DNA from: Gammaproteobacteria bacterium
Lineage (GTDB): Bacteria; Pseudomonadota; Gammaproteobacteria; Granulosicoccales; Granulosicoccaceae
DNA: 18,579 nt
Reading direction: 5' to 3'
NCBI GenBank assembly: GCA_003511825.1
Contig: DOIU01000126.1
Coordinates: 1-18,579 of the forward strand
The number at the start of each line of letters is the position of its first letter. The first letter of the stretch is position 1. Positions 14,810-18,579 of this stretch are shown here, piece by piece. The notes beneath the pieces were generated by a model. It did not search any database, had not been told where the DNA came from, and saw only the letters and a list, made by a program, of their open reading frames with translations. A program made the position numbers and the translations under genes.

Positions 14810-16831
14810 TCAAGCGGCCAAGCCACTGTGACGCAGCAACGCGCTGATATCCGGCTCGCGGCCACGGAAATCCCGAAACAAGACCAGTGCTTTGCGCGTC
14901 CCGCCCTGCTCCAAAATGCAACGCATAAAATCGCTACCGGTGTCAGCGTTAAAGATACCTTCTTCTTCAAAACGACTGAACGCATCCGCAGAGAGCACTT
15001 CCGCCCATTTATAGCTGAAGTAACCCGCCGCATAGCCACCACTGAAGATATGGCCAAAACTGTTCTGGAAGCGATTAAACGCAGGCACAGGCACGACAGC
15101 CACCTCGTTGCGCACCGTGTCGAGCACTTGTTGAACCGTGAGCGACCCCGCGTCTGCCCCATGAAGACGCATATCAAACAAGGCAAACTCGAGTTGGCGC
15201 AACATCATCATCGCAGACTGGAAGTTCTTTGCCGCACGCGCTTTTTCCAGCAAATCACGTGGGATTTTCTCACCGGTCTGGTAATGCGCACTGATCATGT
15301 CCAATGATGCTTGCTCCCAGCACCAGTTCTCGAGAAACTGACTGGGGAGTTCCACGGCATCCCACTCCACCCCATGAATGCCCGAGACATCGCGATAATC
15401 CACTTGCGTGAGCATATGGTGCAAACCATGGCCAAACTCGTGGAACAAAGTGGTCACTTCCGCATGCGTGAGAAGCGCCGGTTCATCGCCAACCGGGGGG
15501 GTTAAATTGCAGGTCAGGTACGCCACGGGCAATTGCAGTGCATCCGGATGGCGCATACGCGTGACACACACATCCATCCAGGCGCCACCGCGCTTGTTCT
15601 CGCGCGCGTAGGTATCCAGATAAAAACCACCGCGCAGCTCACCGGATGCATCTTCAATTCGGTAGAACTCCACATCCTCGTGCCAAACCGAAGCCGTACA
15701 GTCCTTCTCAATCCGTAAACCAAACAAGCGCCCGACCACGGCGAACATGCCCGGAATAGCCGTGTCAGCCGGGAAATAGGGTTTCAGATCGTCATCCGAT
15801 ATCGCGAATTTGTCTTCCTTGAGCTTATTGGCATAGTACGAAATATCCCATGCTTGTAATGTAATACCCGGTTCCAAACCTGCCGCAAACGCCTGCAACT
15901 CGGCAAACTCAGCCTCTCCCGCTGGGCGACACTTCGTCACCAGCTCTTGCAGAAAGTCCACGACTTGCGCCGGTGACTCCACCATCTTTGTCGCCACAGA
16001 CAAGTCCGCGTAGCTGTCAAAACCCAGCAATGCAGCCTGCTCAGCGCGTAAAGACAGGATCTCGGCCATCAAGTCATCGTTGTTAAACGCAGAATTGTGC
16101 GGCCCCTGGTCTGATCCGCGCGTGGCGTATGCGCGGTAAAACGTCTCGCGCAAGCCACGGTCAGCCGCAAAGGTCTGAATGGCATAGTACGTCGGGAACT
16201 CAAGATTAAACAGCCAACCCGTTTTCTCCTGCGCTTCTGCACGGAGCTGGGCGGCCTTTTTGGCATGCTCGGGCAAGCCCGTGAGTTGCCCCTCATCCGT
16301 CACATGGAACGTCCAGGCATTGGTCGCATCGAGGACGTGCTCGGAGAAGCGGCTGGATAACTCACTCAAGCGCAATGCGATCTCACGAAAACGTGTCTTT
16401 TCCGCCGGCGGCAATGATACGCCACTCAATCGAAAGCCAAGCAAATTGTCGTCGATCGTCTTTTGTTGGCCTGGTGACAGAGTTGCATATTCAGCAGATT
16501 GACGGAGTTTTTCGTACTGCTGGTAGAGCGCTGCATTCTGCCCTAGCTCAGTGCTATAAGCACTGATCAGTTCACGGCCTGCATTATAAACATCGCGCAG
16601 TTCGGAGCTGTTCTGAACCGCATTGAGATGACGCACCGGCGACCAAAAGCGGTCGAGCGCATCTGCCAACACATCGAGGGGATAGACAAACGTCTCCCAG
16701 GTCGGCTCAGTCATCTCAGTCAGCGTCTCAATGCTTTGTTGATTGTTCTTCAACAGCGCGCGCAGATCGTGTTCAACCGTGTTGATATCCAACGCATCAA
16801 ACGCGGGCAACACAAAAGGAGTTGCAGTCAT
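14810..16831 (-). CDS. prlC: Oligopeptidase A (M3 family zinc metallopeptidase)
   Basis: Cytoplasmic zinc peptidase that degrades short peptides, including released signal peptides in E. coli. At 673 residues it matches OpdA/PrlC length. The zinc site is complete: HEFGH at 464-468 plus Glu494 in VELPSQFLENW as third ligand. Other M3 features are YYANKLKEDKF (332-342) and GGFYLDTYARENKRGGAWM (401-419). Dipeptidyl carboxypeptidase (Dcp) is a paralogue but fits less well at the N-terminus and in the VELPSQFLENW-W pattern. It starts 45 bases after gyrB without a clear ribosome binding site or recognisable promoter, so it may be read from gyrB. The gyrB-prlC-ubiD order differs from the E. coli prlC setting. 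Confidence 0.95.
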   Translation of the reverse strand: MTATPFVLPAFDALDINTVEHDLRALLKNNQQSIETLTEMTEPTWETFVYPLDVLADALDRFWSPVRHLNAVQNSSELRDVYNAGRELISAYSTELGQNAALYQQYEKLRQSAEYATLSPGQQKTIDDNLLGFRLSGVSLPPAEKTRFREIALRLSELSSRFSEHVLDATNAWTFHVTDEGQLTGLPEHAKKAAQLRAEAQEKTGWLFNLEFPTYYAIQTFAADRGLRETFYRAYATRGSDQGPHNSAFNNDDLMAEILSLRAEQAALLGFDSYADLSVATKMVESPAQVVDFLQELVTKCRPAGEAEFAELQAFAAGLEPGITLQAWDISYYANKLKEDKFAISDDDLKPYFPADTAIPGMFAVVGRLFGLRIEKDCTASVWHEDVEFYRIEDASGELRGGFYLDTYARENKRGGAWMDVCVTRMRHPDALQLPVAYLTCNLTPPVGDEPALLTHAEVTTLFHEFGHGLHHMLTQVDYRDVSGIHGVEWDAVELPSQFLENWCWEQASLDMISAHYQTGEKIPRDLLEKARAAKNFQSAMMMLRQLEFALFDMRLHGADAGSLTVQQVLDTVRNEVAVVPVPAFNRFQNSFGHIFSGGYAAGYFSYKWAEVLSADAFSRFEEEGIFNADTGSDFMRCILEQGGTRKALVLFRDFRGREPDISALLRHSGLAA

Positions 16832-16876
16832 AGCGAATTACCAGGTTGCGTGTACGTGTAAGCGAATCGGAATGGC

Positions 16877-18579
16877 CTAAATGTCGAGATTGGAAACAGA
16901 TAGTGCATTGCGCTCGATAAACTCGCGCCGAGGTTCAACGTGGTCTCCCATCAACGTGGTAAAGACTTCATCCGCCGCGACAGCATCTTCAATTTTAACC
17001 TGCAACATGCGTCGTGATTCGTGATTCATGGTCGTTTCCCACAGCTGCTCTGGGTTCATCTCCCCCAGACCTTTGTACCGCTGGATCGATAAACCACGAC
17101 GCGACTCGGCCAATAACCATTCCATCATCGCACGGAAGGTCGCCACAGGCTGGGACTTTTCACCGCGCTTGACGTAGGCTTCTGCCTCCAGCAGGTCATG
17201 GGTATCGCGACTGAAATTCGACAACGTGCGATAGTCAGGAGATTTGAGAAAGGCCGTATCCAAGACCGTGATATGTTCGTTGCCGTGGACGCGTCGGGAC
17301 AAAGTAATCGTCGGCGCGTCATTCCCGGTCGTCACTTCGGCCGTATAATGGTCGGCATTAATCTTGTCGCGATTCAAGACCGTCACCAGTGTATCTGCGT
17401 AAGCTGACAATGCATCCGTGTTGGCCAGCTCATCCTCTTGCACAGGTTTTACGGCCACAAAGGCTTCGAGTATTTCACGATCAAAACGACGTGATAGCTT
17501 CTCAAAAAGTTGGGTCACCACCATATACCGTTTAGCCAAGCTTCCGAGTGCTTCATCGCCAATCGCCGGTGCCGAGGCATTCACGTGTAACTGTGCATCA
17601 TTCAGTGCCAGTTGCAGGAGATACGCTGCCAACTCATCGTCGTCTTTTACGTAATATTCCTGCTTGCCTTTTTTCACCTTATACAGCGGGGGCTGCGCGA
17701 TATAGACATGGCCCCGTTCTATCAGCTCCGGCATTTGTCGATAGAAAAACGTCAGTAGGAGTGTGCGGATATGCGAACCATCGACATCCGCATCGGTCAT
17801 GATCACGATGTGGTGGTACTTCAGTTTTTCGATATCAAACTCATCTCGCCCGATACCACATCCCAAAGCAGTGATCAGCGTACCGACTTCAGCGGATGAG
17901 AGCATCTTGTCAAAACGGGCTTTTTCTACATTGAGAATTTTTCCTTTCAACGGCAGGATTGCCTGAGTTTTACGGTCTCTGCCCTGCTTCGCAGAGCCGC
18001 CCGCAGAATCACCCTCCACCAGATACAATTCTGACTTGGCGGGATCACGCTCCTGGCAATCAGCCAACTTGCCCGGCAAACCAGCAATGTCGAGCACGCC
18101 TTTGCGACGCGTCATTTCGCGAGCCTTTCGGGCTGCCTCCCGTGCGCGCGCCGCCTCGACAATTTTGGCAGTGATATCTTTGGCATCACCGGGATTTTCT
18201 GCCAGGAAGTCCGCCAAGTATTCCGACATGAACGATTCAACCGCGCCTTTTACTTCGGACGATACAAGCTTTTCTTTGGTTTGCGAGGAGAACTTTGGAT
18301 CAGGCACTTTCACTGATAGCACCGCCGTCAACCCTTCTCGCGCATCGTCGCCACTGGTCGCCACCTTGGCTTTGTTCAGAATGCCTTCTTTTTCCATGTA
18401 GTTATTCAACGTGCGGGTCAAGGCTGCCCGAAATCCCGACAAGTGCGTGCCACCGTCTTTTTGCGGAATATTATTGGTAAAGCAGAAAATGCTTTCTTGG
18501 TAGGAATCGTTCCATTGCAACGCGAACTCAACGCCGATGTCATCACGTTGACCGTTGTAGTGCATAACGGTGGGATGTA
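16877..18579 (-). CDS. gyrB: DNA gyrase subunit B, 5' part beyond the window
   Basis: ATPase/Toprim subunit of DNA gyrase. The window holds the last ~567 codons; the frame stays open to the right edge, where the residues before the first internal Met read HPTV, as in the transducer domain of GyrB, so the ATG at 18565 is not the start. Counted from that Met, visible parts are FCFTNNIPQKDGGTHLSGF (28-46, containing the conserved QxxGGTH-type loop), VKVPDPKFSSQTKEKL (85-100), the Toprim acidic residues in EGDSAGG (184-190) and DADVDGSH (258-265), and the C-terminal RRGLSIQRYKGLGEMNP. The long insert between Toprim parts (about 300-460) is the gammaproteobacterial GyrB type and argues against ParE. 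Confidence 0.97.
   Translation of the reverse strand, partial: HPTVMHYNGQRDDIGVEFALQWNDSYQESIFCFTNNIPQKDGGTHLSGFRAALTRTLNNYMEKEGILNKAKVATSGDDAREGLTAVLSVKVPDPKFSSQTKEKLVSSEVKGAVESFMSEYLADFLAENPGDAKDITAKIVEAARAREAARKAREMTRRKGVLDIAGLPGKLADCQERDPAKSELYLVEGDSAGGSAKQGRDRKTQAILPLKGKILNVEKARFDKMLSSAEVGTLITALGCGIGRDEFDIEKLKYHHIVIMTDADVDGSHIRTLLLTFFYRQMPELIERGHVYIAQPPLYKVKKGKQEYYVKDDDELAAYLLQLALNDAQLHVNASAPAIGDEALGSLAKRYMVVTQLFEKLSRRFDREILEAFVAVKPVQEDELANTDALSAYADTLVTVLNRDKINADHYTAEVTTGNDAPTITLSRRVHGNEHITVLDTAFLKSPDYRTLSNFSRDTHDLLEAEAYVKRGEKSQPVATFRAMMEWLLAESRRGLSIQRYKGLGEMNPEQLWETTMNHESRRMLQVKIEDAVAADEVFTTLMGDHVEPRREFIERNALSVSNLDI

Noticed and set aside
14828..15307. 159-codon open frame antisense to prlC
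   Set aside because: Falls on the 3' part of prlC, which is conserved in sense; no signature or start signal.
16877..18579. parE instead of gyrB
   Set aside because: The long insert after the Toprim acidic motifs and the near-identical GyrB-type C-terminus fit gammaproteobacterial GyrB.
1..18579. CRISPR array, tRNA or rRNA genes
   Set aside because: No regularly spaced repeats, no tRNA cloverleaf with a CCA end, and no rRNA signature were found on either strand.

Overview
The window looks like a chromosomal segment of a free-living, probably marine or salt-exposed gammaproteobacterium, in the broad Oceanospirillales/Pseudomonadales neighbourhood. Three things point there: the argH next to hemC-hemD-hemX-hemY layout, a GyrB of the gammaproteobacterial type, and a set of genes for the compatible solute glucosylglycerate. 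The placement rests on gene content and protein character only; no rRNA is present. Both ends cut through genes: the left end lacks the start of a sugar-phosphoglycerate phosphatase, and the right end lacks the N-terminal part of gyrB.

Region A (1-3665) is a glucosylglycerate locus. An MpgP-type phosphatase and a GT81 glucosyl-3-phosphoglycerate synthase overlap and read right. A GH13_18 phosphorylase, most likely glucosylglycerate phosphorylase, reads left, and its stop codon interlocks with that of the synthase. Together they give a two-step synthesis (NDP-glucose + 3-phosphoglycerate, then dephosphorylation) and a phosphorolytic recovery (glucosylglycerate + Pi to glucose 1-phosphate + glycerate). 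The phosphorylase has a candidate promoter with a palindrome in its spacer.

Region B (3789-6729) is a small membrane glycosylation module around an AT-rich divergent intergenic region. To the left read a UbiA-family enzyme resembling polyprenyl-phosphate phosphoribosyltransferases and a GtrA-type four-helix protein. To the right reads a multi-pass GT-C glycosyltransferase. This suggests a polyprenyl-phosphate-linked sugar that is made, flipped and transferred outside the cytoplasm. The enzymes that would modify the sugar are not in the window. Base composition suggests acquired DNA.

Region C (6730-13327) is mostly housekeeping. It holds a structured intergenic stretch of unknown nature, argH and an exported thioredoxin-fold protein (both reading left), then the hemC-hemD-hemX-hemY operon reading right and ending at a strong bidirectional terminator.

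Region D (13328-18579) reads left: gyrB (partial), prlC (oligopeptidase A) and ubiD, tightly spaced and converging on the hem operon. I found no tRNA, rRNA, CRISPR array, insertion sequence or phage gene. The best candidates for something under-described are the glycan module of Region B and the structured element at about 6772-6892.
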